A stretch of DNA of 64,000 nt, taken from contig NC_060236.1 in assembly GCF_021155775.2 (NCBI RefSeq), positions 34,744,548 through 34,808,547 of the forward strand, given 5' to 3'. Made by a program: the position numbers and the translations under genes. Origin of the DNA: Neodiprion pinetum. Taxonomy: Eukaryota > Arthropoda > Insecta > Hymenoptera > Diprionidae. This document shows, piece after piece, positions 1 through 13,700 of the stretch (the first letter of the stretch is position 1; each line of letters opens with the position of its first letter). The notes under the pieces are model-generated. The model made no database searches. It was not told the origin of the DNA and was given only the letters and a program-made list of their open reading frames with translations.

Positions 1-3000
1 ACGGAAAGTCAGACATACACGATTATATTTACACGAAACCACGGCACGATGTCTGTTCAGTGACGATGTCGAGCACAGCAAAGAGTGACAAACTATTCCA
101 TTGGTGGCGCTGGTGCAGCTGTTTGCGAAATGCGCAACTGTGGATAAAAGCGCGACCGTCTTTTTCGCACACCGCTAGCAATGCGCGAAAGTTTTTCCCG
201 CACACATGTGTAAAAGACTACTTTCGGTGCTTGTAAATGGTGCATAAAAATGGACTTTCCGTGCAGGTGTTGCAAAAAAATATTTGTGACCGAATGTGAA
301 GTGCTGTTTAGGCAAGTGGCTGGCTGGGGGGATAGCCGTGTTGCTAGACTAACGATATGATTAAGAACTTAATTTAAATCACGCAACATCGCATGTATTA
401 TTTAGCAATTATGTTTCGATTTAGTGTGCTCAAATTCGTATAGTAAGAATGCTTATACGGCGCCTCTGTTAGCGTTTCAACAGTTCAACATTGTTGCCAC
501 ATGAACAGTGATGAAATTTGGTTGGCGATATTTTGGCGAAAGTAGACCCGACTCGGTACCACGAAACTGAGTTCAGCTGTTTTTTTACGACCAAATGCGT
601 GGAAGAAAATGAACATACGATATTGTCTCTAATCCTAGCTTTAAAGTTGCCAACTTGTTCGATTTTTGCATTCGAGTAATGTTTCAAGAACAATGCCTGC
701 AGAGAATACGAGCTCGTAAAGCTCGTAAAAGAGCACATTCTACTCAAAACTGCAGGAAACGAGAGAGTCATCAGGTTTTTCGGTGAAATATACTTTGTAA
801 AATGTAGAATTTACTCTGAAAACAGCGAAAACCATTGTGTGCAGACCAAAAGTTGCTACATTTATGGTAAAAAATACAGTTGAAATGTTCATTTTCTATT
901 AGCTTGAAGTTAGTAACGTTAGCCTTAAAATGAATGTTTAGGAAAGATCGTTTTTTCGCAACTTGAGTATTGCCCGACATTAAGTAAACCGTAATGAAGC
1001 AGAGTCGTTCTCATATTTTTAAAACTCAACTCTTTCAAAATTATTCTATAATGGCAAAGCGGAGATTTTTTCCCTAACGTTTCGTCACGTCAACGTTACT
1101 AACTTCATCCTCGTTATTTTTTACCAAAAACCTTTTCTGACCCTCTCTTTCTGCAACTTTGAATAAAACCTGCTCTATTATTCTTTCCGTGTAAGACGTA
1201 GTATAGGTAATCGTCGTGGTATAATTATAGGAGGAGTAGACGTGTGTAACAGACCTACCCTCACTTATCGAGTAATTTTTACGTCACACCCATTTTTGGC
1301 CAAAGTCACGATACTATCATCAGGCAATATTTATGCCAGGAAAAATAAACTATAGGGGTCTGGGAATGTGAATTGGAGTTTACTTCGCGTAGTTATTATT
1401 ATAAACACGAATGCTCAGTATGGGTCGAACTGTGAGACGGCTTCGGCTGTTCGTGACCAGCCAAGGAACCGCCATGTTGCGGCCTGCAGTGCTCCAAAAA
1501 ATACGAGTTGAGTAAAAAGCCTTTCACATCGGAGCAAGATGGCCGAACCTGGATCGGATCATCGCATACAACTCATGTTTCGTTGTAAGATACAGGCTTA
1601 CCCTTGGTAACGCGAGCCTTACGCAGGAATATAGTAGATGCGACACAGATCCACGTCAATAAACTTTCGCGTTAATATCCCTTCTCCACATAACATGTTG
1701 CATATATTTTACTGACAGATTATCAACAGCGTCGTAAGCGGTTCAAGTATTAACAAGGGATTAGGTCCATCGTAAACTCGGTAGATAAAACAAGAAAACA
1801 AAGAAAAAAGCTCAAAAGGTAAATGAACGTGAAACTGTCCAAATCTTGTTACGATTTTTCAAATTTTTTCAAATTACATTCATCTTTCTTCTAATTCGTT
1901 TCCGTCCAAGTAAAATTCTTGCTATGCACCGTCGGCCCTCTCGTTTTACGAACTCGGGGATAGTGGAACAGGCAGGTTGAACAGAATGTTACAGGGTCTG
2001 GCTTCCGCTTGGCAACAACGCGACGCCTACCGCCGTCTGGGTCGACCGACCTCCCTCTTTCCTGTCCCTCGGTGCTTGCCGTAGCGTGGCTCCCACCGTC
2101 GAGCTCACGAGTCACGAACTGATGTCGGATTACACCGAGACACGTACTGTACAGAGAAACGCTGTTCCGTATGCGGTATGCGTGTGTTGTATTACACGTT
2201 AAACCTTACAGAACTGGAACTTGGAATGATTTCGATGGTGTGTTATACAGATTTAGTGCGTTACGAAGTCAACAACGAATTTAGATACAAATCATTCTTT
2301 CCGTGAGCTTTGCATTGTCATTGATCCATTCCTCGTCCGCAACCAAGAGTAGGTACGGATCTTGCACATTATAGCGCTTGGCCAATCACCGTCTAGAGAC
2401 TTTTTACGTAGATGTGATTTTTCTCAGACGCAGTACTACGGCCTACTCGATGCGCGTCACGTTTCCTGCCTTCTCCCTCTACTTCACTTCTGTTTACAAA
2501 CCGAAGATCAGGCGACACTTACCCATATGACATTTTGTAAATGGCCTGAGGCTTTAAGTCGTTGTTTTCGTGACGCTAGGCCAATTTTGTCTCCTAGCGG
2601 TGAACTCATGTTGGAAAATTCGAAGTAATGGCACCTGTCTAATGCTTCTTTACTGATACTGGGCAAACATTGGCTATCGATATCACAATTAGTAGAAAGT
2701 TTCACTGTGCGTAGGACTTGAAGAGTATTTAAGGGAGCGTTTTCGGTTACAAGAGAAATGGAAAAAATACTGCTATACATTGAGAATTACACAGGAAGCG
2801 CGATCTTTCCCCAATCTAAGATCACATCTATCATTACGCACTTCGCGTTTATTATTACTTTATTGTCAGTGCAACACGCATAGAAAAATTGACTACGTGT
2901 TCGACAGATTGTTTATCAAACACAAGTAACTGATGAGTGGAAAGTTCAACTAATTGAACTAAACTACTTAAAACTCGACCAAAGTGCAGTTATCCGCGTC

Positions 3001-3850
3001 ACTTCATCGACCGACCGTTTATAGTTGGCGTTAGAATAATCAAGGCTAGACGATTTATAAATTTGAAAGTGACGTGTTTTAACGAATAGCCGTGATTAAT
3101 GCAACTCACATTAGCTTGAAACTGATACTTATGCGGAGAGGCTCTCTCTGGAAGCTGAATTCTGATATTCGTGGCGGTAGCGAACTCGCAGTTGTCAACA
3201 CGAGGCACATCACCTCGAGTACCTACATTGGCTCGCTTCAAGAGCTCTGAAGCGTTTTGAAGCTATCTTCCGCAAATTCCTCGACGCAATCTAAAAATTG
3301 CTGTACAATTCGTAGGAAAAATAGCCAGAATCGCCAATCAATCGTGCAAGAGGGTTAGATTCAAGACAGGAAATGGAACGTTCCACTTACGGGAGCAACT
3401 CCAGAACCTGTTCATCTATGAACGCCAGTTACCAGTTGATCTTATTATTTTGCACAGAACTACTGCGAGTTCAAAACTCGTCATGTATTCCAGGGCACAA
3501 GTACGGAACACCTATCATGCTTACCTGTGTGAACTGCAAGGAGGTCAAGAGAGCTACCCACCCACTGCTAGATTCGCGAGAATTACAGCGTTGGTATGAA
3601 TGCAGGAGAAGGTTGTCCACGTGTATTCGCAACGCGCAGCCCATTGGCCGTTTGACCTACGTTGTCCGTTTCGCTAATCGATCGCGGGGGGTCATTGTCT
3701 CTTATGAGATGAACTCGTCTTAGCATTGATCGCAGGATAGATAAGATCATGAGCGTCTAAGAAATGGCTCGATAGCCATGATGACTAGTGAATCTGTATA
3801 CCAGAAATTTCTAGTGAAGTGAACCCTCGAGGCCACTTACCGATTCTCTC
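1..3850. other. Intergenic; no convincing gene
   Basis: Open frames here are short, start mostly at non-ATG codons and show no recognisable domain. The one structured item seen is the inverted-repeat-bounded element at 906-1106, listed separately. I cannot exclude UTR exons or small RNAs. Confidence 0.6.
906..1106 (-). repeat. Dispersed repeat bounded by inverted GAAGTTAGTAACGTT (copy 1)
   Basis: The 15-mer GAAGTTAGTAACGTT at 906-920 recurs inverted at 1092-1106, enclosing about 170 bp. The reverse complement of the interior aligns with the interior of a second copy at 13649-13861. For example, a GGTTTACT...AACGAT...TTTCC block occurs in the same order in both. This indicates a short TIR-type repeat family present in opposite orientations. 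No target-site duplication is obvious, and the superfamily is unknown. Confidence 0.55.
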
Positions 3851-4538
3851 AGCTGTATCAAGCTGGAACGGTTACATTCCAAAATTCACATGTCTTCAAT
3901 GAAATAATTAAGGACTAATTGAATGACCTATTTTTTAATTCAATGCTCCACGTTTTTTCAAAGAAACCTGCGGCAGTGCATGTAACCGCCACGCTTAAAA
4001 ACAACGGTATCGAAACGACATTTTGAAAGGCTGATCGGGCCAGAATTAAAGACTCATTAAATATTTTTAGCAAGCGAACCCTAGGCGAGACACGCCCCCC
4101 GAAAACCAAGTACAGTGCAGTATCTCCACCGTGGCCACGTACATATTTTTCAAACGCCAGATCTTTAACAGTCAACAAAATCCATCACAGGAGCCTTTGC
4201 CAGTAAATAAGAGGAGGATCGCTCGAAACTATAATCTTCGGCCACGGTGGAAATACTGCACTGTACTCGATTTTCGGCGGGCGTGTCTAGCCTAGGAGTG
4301 ACTTGCAAAAAATGTTTAATGAGTCTTTAGTCCTGGCCCAAATAGTTTTTCAACATATCTTTTCGTTCCCGGTGGTTTTGGCGTAGCAGTTCTACGTTTA
4401 TCTCGGGGTGGCATCGCTACAGGTTTCGCTAAAAAACGTGGAGCATCAAATGCGAAAATAGGGCATTTAATTAGCCCTTGATTATTTCATTCAAGATATG
4501 TCAATTTTCGAATGTGGCGACTCCAGCTCGATTTAGCT
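3851..4538. repeat. 688-bp imperfect palindrome (two ~290-bp inverted arms, 103-bp loop)
   Basis: The left arm (3851-4136) is an inverted copy of the right arm (4240-4538). The inner part is nearly identical: TACAGTGCAGTAT and CCACCGTGGCC are matched in inverse across the loop 4137-4239. Similarity falls off outwards but can be followed as far as the AGCTGGA/TCCAGCT pair near 3861 and 4524. No protein is encoded in either arm without stops. It could be an old inverted duplication, a fold-back element, or a source of long hairpin RNA. Confidence 0.75.
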
Positions 4539-5677
4539 TATGTTTTCGACGTTTGCGCACGGTTACGTAGAAACGTGGGATCCGAACTTCAACAATACGT
4601 GTACCGAATGGATGTTGCGCATCGAGCGGCCGGCAGCACCAACTTATGCAGCCTGGATACATACCAACTTACTACCTTATTGCCTTATAAGCGCCTCAAT
4701 GCTCTAACCGTGCCGGTTAAGACCGGTTCTTGAATCAATCTTGATTCTTGCTAATACTAACGTATGTATACCGTAGATACAGACACAACTGCGTTTATTA
4801 TAGTACAGAAGAGGGATTAGGCACAAATCTATTCTCTTAAAATTCAAAATCTGTTCCAATAGGTAATACAGTTTCTACATCTATCTATAATTCTCTAGTG
4901 CTTTGACCGATGTGCCGTGTACTATGCATCCGAAGACGAGGAGCTTATGTCGACTCAATTACCAAGACAGTACTCACTTACTGGCTGTGGTATAATACTT
5001 TGTAAATATACACAATTATACTGAACATCATTGAAATTTGCATGTTCCGGAATATTTTTTAAACGATTGTCACAGGTGAATATCGGAAACTCACCTCAAA
5101 GGTCTGCGCAGCGTCACGCGGGGATGATGAACGAAAGTACTATCGTCATACAAGATGGTTTATACCTTTGATGCTGCAACTCCAATTTGTAAAATGAATT
5201 ACCTGCATAGAACAGGTTACTGCAACAATTGAAATGTGACTTTCGCCGATCATGGATACACCCCAGTTATAAGCTGCTTAGCGTCCTTTTTTACCCTATA
5301 TCTACTCCTTCGTTCAATTTTGTCGCTCCTTGTTTAAAGCCGTAAAATACTATGAATTTTCCAAAATGCACCCGTGTCCTGGTCAAAGTCGGGTCCTTCT
5401 TTTCTGTCGACACCAATTCACCATTCAGAAATATATACATATAAATACGTGCATGCACGTTTCTTCGCCTCTCCCAAGCGTATTCATAGCACGCGTGTGT
5501 GGTAAATGTGCAGGCTATAGTAAATAGCTGCTATGAGGGGGTCGATTGGGTACAGAAGCACGTCGAGTAGAGCCTGGCCAGCTGTCGCGTCTCTCCCAGA
5601 GTCTCGCAGCCGTATTTTGCCCCCCCCCCCCTCCCCCCCACACGCACTCACACCAAACTCGCCGCGTGCAAGGCTAC

Positions 5678-5774
<97 letters not shown>

Positions 5775-8700
5775 TTTCCGCTCTACGCTTCAGAAAGCCG
5801 CGCGCGCGTGATGTGTTTGATGAAAACTCATATATGTTCCTATCGAGACGAAAAGAACGCTCGACGATAAACTCTAACGAATTCTTCTCTTCTGGTCCTG
5901 TTACAGAAACTTGCGTAATTCTCCAAAGATTGAAGGAGATAGATCGGGATAGATTGATGGATCAGGAGTTTCAGGCGAGGTGTTGATTTTACTTCATATT
6001 TGTTGAAGATAATTTTTTTTATATTGATGTATTTTCATTCTTATTCATGGGTCTAAGTGTTACCACTACGGAAACCTGCTTCATTAGATAACAAATTGAA
6101 TTGTGAAGAAGATAAAGTTGTGCATATCAGATATTTGTGCGAATCCGATCACCCCGTATGTGGGTATAAATATAGATTGCTTGTTGCTGTATTGTTATGG
6201 CTCACTCCGGCGGGCCAGACGCCAAGCTCGGAAGCGGAGTTACGTTAGCGATTTACAATTAAATGTGTATACATACGTAAATACATATACGGGGTATCCC
6301 AAACTCACTGAGGAAGTCAGAATCATCGATAACCCAGAAACAAGTTTCTCGAAATTACGCGAGTAGAGAGAAATCAGATGGTGAGTGGGTGTCAAAAATC
6401 ACGGTGTTTAGGGTTTGGCAGTTGACAACTCATCGTAAACTATAACTCCGTCATTTCTTTTGTTTATTTCTGTACTGAAATTATAGAATAATCTTAGTAT
6501 ATTCAGAATATATGTTCTGTGACTTCGTTTGCACAAGTTACCATCGCTTGCGTCTGACCCGCATTTGCAGTATGTATTCCATCATGCTCAAGTGCCCTCG
6601 GAGCGCCTACATAACTGAATCGGGCAAAATGAACGGGAGGAAATCAAGCAACGACGCGGATCGGTCGCACGCAATCAGCGATCTGTGCGTTCTCGTCGCT
6701 CCAAGCCTGCTATGGAACCTGTTTTAAATCTCCCTCCAGCACCGCCTCCTCTCCTTTCCCCATGTTTCTCTCGCCCCCGGCCGCCATGGAAGATTGACGC
6801 TTGCTACAGGCGCTCCGGCTTCACGCTTCACACACCCAAGCATCAACTGCTACAAAAGAAAATGAAAAAGACAATTCGGTGAGACCGAGGCTCCGGGCAT
6901 CGTTCGAGACGAGTTGCCCGTGTAAGACACATCGCATCAGCAACTTCTATGCTTGCTTTGCTTACTTTTGCGCACGCATGAGATTTCAGATGTACCACGC
7001 GACCCGCGTTTATTCCACTAACTGCAGGGAAAGTGGCTCTGCGTTTTGTGTGGGTGTAGATAAGATTCGATTCTCGTTTCCGCATCTGTAACGTGTACGT
7101 TGCCCGACGTAACTCGGGCAAACTAGAATAACAGAGACCGAAGTTGCTTGCATTTTCTCTTCCGCAACCAAAGATAGAATTGTGAACAATTCGGAAGTTC
7201 ACATCGAAAATCTGCCCCTCCGTTATGGTAGGTACCTATAGGAAATCACATGTGAAAAATCCTGTGATTCTGATATTCTATAAACTATTCCTGGATGTAA
7301 TATTAGCGCAGCAGTCGATCGATATGAAAATAAGAACCCATGGAATGCCGATCGAATTAGCAAACCAAATTTTGCACTTTTTTCGTTTCTGAGTTATGAA
7401 ATCGTTTTAAACTTTCAAAAATTATCTAACTCACAATTGTGCTTGTCTGGTCAATTGGGAAAGTTCGCAAAATTCATGGGAACATTATGTAAATATATTT
7501 TCAACTGATCCTCTCTCGCTTTGAGGTTATGACACGCTACTGTATATTTGAATACTAAATTGTTTTGTATTTGTTTTTTTTTTCTCATAATTTGCAGAAC
7601 TTTTCTCACTGAATGGATAGGCGTGATCATGGACCTTAGCATTTCTCAAAGTTTGAAAAGATAATTTTATCCCATGAGAAATGCGATTTTAAAGTAAGAC
7701 GCGCTGGACTTATCGATAAAACTTGAAGGTCTAACATCCGGTGGAGGAAATGATAAATTGACAAGAATCTGGATTAGGCTTTCCGTCGATACAGTCAGTT
7801 GGTCAGCTGCCGCTTCCGGCGGATGAAACCCCTAGAAAAGTGGCTAAACTATAGGACGTATGGCAACATCGCGTTACGACACGCCTGCCAGCACAGTCTG
7901 GCAATCTCGAGAAAAATTTAATGGAAGTCGTCTGACGTGATAGTAGCGTAAAAGGCTACGCCACGTTACGAGGATACGAGGAAGATTGATTGAGTAACAA
8001 GATTAAAATCATAAACACGCTGACTGTGCGCTGGCTATACATATGACAATATATAGGAAAACACAGGCGCTTAAACCCGCGGCTATAATATAGGAATTAC
8101 GTCGGTCATCCCGAGTCGAAAACACAGAAGTCCTTGCCAAATTGATGCGTAGTTATGTGTAGGAAGGTATAACATTGGGGAAATATGCAAAGAGTGAATT
8201 TCAATGAAAGGATATTTTTGTTAGTTGGTTGGAAAATCGTAAACAAAACATTCGATTTGCATACGTTGAAACTATAATAATTGCAGATTGCACTTTCGTC
8301 TCGACTTTCATGAACCTCCAATAAATACTTGTTGCAAAAAGCGTAGTTCTCTAATGTCATAATAATATATCAAGAAATATTTGATCACGATGATTGTTCA
8401 ACGTTTTATATTTTTTTTCCGTCTTACTTCACCGCTCTGCATATACGTAAGTTCGTCGAAAATGTTGCAATTTAGTTTGTTTTGTTACGGCTGAATTTTT
8501 CGTAACAAATATTTACGGCTGAGTTTCAACTTCAATTCTTAAATCCAATATGTATTCACAGATTCTAGGTTTCAAGTAAATTGTTGATGTTAAGGTGGGA
8601 CAACTCTATTTCAAGTCTAAAGTTGCCAAATACTGTAAATAGTTGCTGCGTCACTGAAAAATTACTGCCATCAATGGCTGTCTAAAACCGTTAAAAATCG

Positions 8701-10463
8701 AGTTACACCACCGTTACAATATTAGGTTCAAGTGTACAACTGGAGTGTTTTTCTACCTACCTGATGTATTGCATGGGCAAAGGTTTAGCGGTTAATTGCA
8801 GTAATAGCAGTAACGGGAGTCTCTTTACCTATATCTATATCGTTTCGAACGAAAGCGGCGTTCTGATTAAAATCGCATGTGTGCGACCAAAGTCACCTGC
8901 TTATCAGTACAGCTGCGCCAAATTGTTGTCGACCTAGAAATTCTGTTGTGAACCTGCGAAGCGGAGTGTGGCTGTTTCAACATCCCAAAAAGATGTACAT
9001 ACAGGTATATTGACTTTAGCCGTACCTTCGTACGAACTGGTTTGCCGTTCTCATTTCAGCATTAGCTAACATATATCGTAATTAGCCATAGATAATTACA
9101 CGTGAATGCATACGTTCATTGAGTTTCCAGGATCGATGTATGAACAGCTACCGCGCTGCCCTGTGTCAGAGGTCAACGACCAGAGCGCGTCGGTCGCGTA
9201 CTAATAGAGGCTGAGACAAAGAGTGCGGTTATATCTATCGAGTATGAACCTATATTCCTGCCATAGTTCGTGGCTTGTTGCTGGGTCAACGTGTAACCTG
9301 CATCCTGACCAGTTCCCCACTTAGCGGAGAATGATATTTTTGAACCCGTTTATGCGGCGTCTGCATCGGTGCCAACAATTGCAATAAGCGAGGACAGTTA
9401 TATTCGGGGGTACAGAAGCGAAATAGCAACGTTGGGAAGCAGAGCGAATTCTTTTCGAGCATGTCGAATTATATCCTTACTATATGCGGATATATTGATG
9501 TATTACTTTGAGTTTTTTTTTTCTCCTCAATCTTTTCGTTTCCTTTTCCCTTCGCCTTAAGCCTCCGTCTCGTGTAGGTGTAACAATTTATTTCACGTTT
9601 TATTTTACCTGTGTTCGTTAACTTATACCGTCAATTTTGCGTTGTTGTATTTTCTGCCGTCGACTGAGTGCCCAGGCCAGTATAGAAAGCGGACACGTCA
9701 CACTGCAGGTAACCCGAGCGAGACAGGATAAGCTACTCGAAGAGAGAGAGAGAAAGAGAGTGACGGAGAGATTTCTTGCTTGGTGAGAAAATTTATGCTG
9801 GGATTCCGCCTCACTACCGATGACGCTAAGAATTACGGTTCACATTTATTACGATTCGTATCAAACTAAGTATTATAATATTTATACCTGCCGTGTTCTG
9901 AAAATTCCGTTGCGGTTTTCTTTCGGTTTTCCTTAATCAGAAAACTATGCACGTGCTGCAAATTAAAAGTCATAATCCGCACGACAGACAATGGTTTGTT
10001 TCTTTCTATTCTGGTAGTGAGGAGAAGAAAATATGGTGTCCCAAGGTGCTGTTTTTATTATAAGAAAGCTAGTATGTGCTGAAATGCCACTTCGCAACTG
10101 TGCGGAGTCAAATGTATTATCACCAAAAGAATATTATTGGGAAGTGTTAAAACTTTTATTAAGAAAACGCTCCCGCGACTTTTAAACATGTATAGAACTC
10201 AATTTTACGATCATTTTCATTCTTTTGAAAGATGAAACCGTAGTTTCATCAAACAACCGACTCCTTCGTTACGCTCTCTGAGATTAATATTGTTCAATAC
10301 ACAAGTCACCCTCCCGGTAATTCGTATTTTCCAGATAATCATACTTCAATATATCGCCGGATGACGATAGAGCCTGCAGTTGGTTCTCAGAAAATGCAAT
10401 CAAAAAATCTTAGGATTACCCTCTGAGAGAATACAACAGTTTTCCTATTTTTTTTAAGGGGGT
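4539..10463. other. Intergenic; no convincing gene
   Basis: The block contains a poly-C run and (CT)45 tract near 5.6-5.8 kb, listed separately, and a short GA-rich tract near 9740. ORFs running through the CT tract are artefacts of the repeat. No conserved protein, tRNA or TE protein was recognised. Confidence 0.55.
5681..5770. repeat. (CT)45 microsatellite
   Basis: This is an uninterrupted run of 45 CT dinucleotides, preceded at about 5617-5640 by C-rich low-complexity sequence. All reading frames across it give Leu-Ser repeats, so the ORFs through it should not be taken as genes. Confidence 0.97.
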
Positions 10464-10713
10464 GTCCTGGTCACTTTCGACGTTGAAAAACACTCCAATA
10501 CATTCTCTTTTGACGCAGAAATAAAGTAATGGCATGAATTCTATGACTTTAATGTAGCGATTTTGTAGAATCCATATCATTTCTCCATTTCAGCGTCAAA
10601 TGAAAGTGGATGAAGAGTTTTTGTCGAGAATTGCGTATAGAATGGGACTGTTAAGTCCATTTTCGCGGTTTAGATACGTAGATGTATACGTCAATGTCGA
10701 AATCGACCAGGAC
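10464..10713. mobile_element. ~250-bp TIR element (MITE-like)
   Basis: GTCCTGGTC plus TTCGAC/TTG at 10464-10485 is mirrored inverted at 10692-10713 (CAATGTCGAAATCGACCAGGAC), with about 18 of 22 bases matching. A second inverted pair (TTTTGACGCAGAAAT and ATTTCAGCGTCAAAT) lies inside. There is no coding capacity, which fits a non-autonomous DNA transposon. No clear target duplication was found. Confidence 0.55.
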
Positions 10714-13700
10714 GATTCGAATAAAATGGTTGGTTAGTTGGCAGTCAACCGACTGGATAGAGTCACTGACGATGAGAACCCGACCCTGCTGCTGCTGCTG
10801 CTGCTGCGGTGTTCAAAGATAACCACAGTTCAACATACAATAAATAACACAAATATAAACGAGATGATGACTATAAACAAGAAGATTTAATTGTCAGTTC
10901 AGCAAATATAGAGAATAGCGAATATTTTTTTTTTTTTTTTATCATAAAACAGAACAAAAGAAGCAACTAGCTTTGTTTTGAAATAAGTAGGTATAGCATG
11001 AATAAACGACTCCAACCAAAGCCAAACAACTAGTCCTAATCAGCAGCACATTTGCACTTTTGAAAACAAGTTCCATCTTGTCTTTTTTTTTTTCTTTTAT
11101 TAAAAACAAAAATAATACTGCAGAAGAGCCTGCAGGAAGATGACGTCAGTTTTGCCCATTGCCCGGAGTCCCGTTCTCCACGTAACGTTCACGTTTCATG
11201 TCGCCCGGCAGGGTGTTCATAGGGGGACAACCGGCAGGGGCGGCCGGCGGGGGGGGCGGGCGCCGGACAAAGGGAGAGGTTACGCGCTGGCCTCGACAGA
11301 TGTTTTCGAAGGCGGCTCTCAGCCTTCCAATTGCAGCACGCTTAAAAAGGTTTCCCATGTTGCCAGACCGCGCCACGCTGCGCGAGGCAAGAGCAAGCGA
11401 AGCCTCTTTGTCCAATGCTCTCGTAGTACTCTTTAGGCTGCAGATATTCTCGATCGCAATGAAAGCAGCGCAGAAGGATTCTATGTTGAGAGAAAGCACA
11501 AGAACACTACGATTATATAGCAAATTTCCGCTGATGGGTGGATGGAAATTCAGAATTGAAAGAGGAACAATCCAGGGGCTCCGATCATTTCAACTTACGT
11601 ACCATGCAGTTTATATTCGTCCATGTTATATGAGTCATTCTCATCGTGATCATAAACGCATTGAAACTGAAATCCTCTGTTTTCAAACGATTGTCATCGT
11701 TACTAGAATAGTCGGAAAATGACTTGAAACGTGAACTACAATATGGTTATACGTTAATTTGATACACGTGATCGTGTGGTTTGGATGAAAAACAGCCGTA
11801 TTCACGGTGATCAGGCATAAACATGTGCGCATGAGTGCCAGGAGGTTTCGATTTTCCTGGGAGGAAACTGCTGTCAGCGAATTTGTACGAATAGAAATAC
11901 TTGCGCAATGTTGTAGCCATTTCGCACGTTCGAGATCATTCAATATTTACCTAATATCTCCGAAATTTTAAGATGCAGGTAATATCGATTTGTATATAGT
12001 TGAACGGTGTTTCACACGTTTCCCGATAACTGCTATCATCATACGTATAAGTTTAGAGTAGTATTGCTCACCGTTGCTAACAGCATTACTTTATACAATC
12101 AGTCCACCGCTACTTATTCCCATTGGAATAGATTAACGTGAAAACGATAAACAAACCCGGTGAAAAAAGGAGAAAGAGAACGGCTCTGGGACAAAGGGAA
12201 TTGGAGGGGGGTATCAGTAATCCGTACGAGAAGCTGTTCGATTAAACAGAAATCAGACCAATAGAATAAAAATCGTTCGAAATATTATTCCACATATCAC
12301 AATCCCATAAGTTATTAAGTCGAAGATCTATTTTTTGACGAGTTTTTTCGATAGGCCCAGAATGTTTTTGGCATACATAGTTTTAGAGCGATTTATTTAG
12401 AGTCGTTCCACTCCTCATAATCAATTGAAGTTCAACACTAAATTGGTCGATATCAGCGAACTAATTTCAAACATATTACTCCATCCCAGTTTGTGCCTTT
12501 AATTCAGCATCTGAATACCATGCGCGGGTTTGCTGCAGTTAGCAACAGGCTGACAGTACCGGCACCCATAAATGATCCGAACATACACGCCGCGTTCCGC
12601 TTCTGGTGCTGTATAATCTAGCCACTTATAGTGTAAATATTTCCTTTAACGTTGAACAGCATTAAAACTAGGAGAGTCGGCGTGAAACTTGTGTCGTGGC
12701 GTCGTAGCGAGGCTCACGATTAGGTTATAGATACGGGCTCCAGGCTTTGGAATACGTGAGGATAGACACACTCAGGCGTCTGCCTCGCATGTGCACGGAT
12801 GAATATGTTGGTATAACGTACGTGAGGCCACGTTGCGTCAGAAGATGACGGAATATATATCTACGTACACAAAAATAGAGAAACTTTGGAACACAAAATA
12901 CGACCAATGAAGAAAAATCTGACAAAAAAAAAATGAATAATTAAAAATTTAAAGAAGTCTGGTCGATTGCGGTACGGGGGACATCACAAATGTTTTCAAG
13001 GTGAAGCTCGAGCATGTAACGCCATTTACTTTTGAAAGCGAAACAATTCTCTTGATTGTTGTGATCTTTGGAAGCATGGAGTGGCGTGTAAACGAGAGGA
13101 TTAGTTCAGCACAACTATGATTGGGCTTGCATTTTTTTGAACTGCTATCAGGCAGCCCTATGGTTTACGAGACTATTTGTCACGATCGGCTTCGCTATTG
13201 CGTTTCAAGTTGATGATATATGTATGTATGTATGTATGTATAGTACAGAGTGAAGGTAGGGAGCGAGTTACTAAGTAAACGAATATGTGTGAAAACCAGA
13301 CTCGTCGGAAGTATTGCAGGTATCATTGACGTGCTTATCTATAAGCTGAGTGGCCAGTTTTCACACCAGAAAACCGGTCCAGGTTGTGAATATAATGAGA
13401 TAAGTTTTTCTTAATTTTCGAGTTTCTGTACAGAGCAGACAAAGGTTACATCGTAATTTCCTGAGATGCGTTTCTCTGCCTCTGACGTCATCGTGATACA
13501 CCAGTCCGTTAATTACGATGAAATTCTGACTTTCAACAAGGTTTTTTGTCACCGAAAAAATCTTATAAATTATAATTTTTTTTTTTTCACCATCAACGGA
13601 ATCTTGTCTTTGAACAAATCCAAGCCAACACAACATAACGATGAGGGTGAAGTTAGTAACGTTAACGTAACGATACATCAGGAGGAAAACTAATAAAAAA

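Noticed and set aside
5533..5986. ORFs of 92 and 146 codons
   Set aside because: They are open only because (CT)45 reads as Leu-Ser repeats.
6290..6460. GGGGTATCCCAAACTC followed by ATAACTCCGTCATTTCTT, reminiscent of insect TE ends
   Set aside because: No inverted partner, target duplication or second copy was found in the window.
11198..11722. 174-codon plus-strand ORF in a GC-rich patch
   Set aside because: It depends on a Gly/Arg-rich GC tract, shows no domain and has an equally long minus-strand frame over the same bases. It is best read as a compositional artefact.
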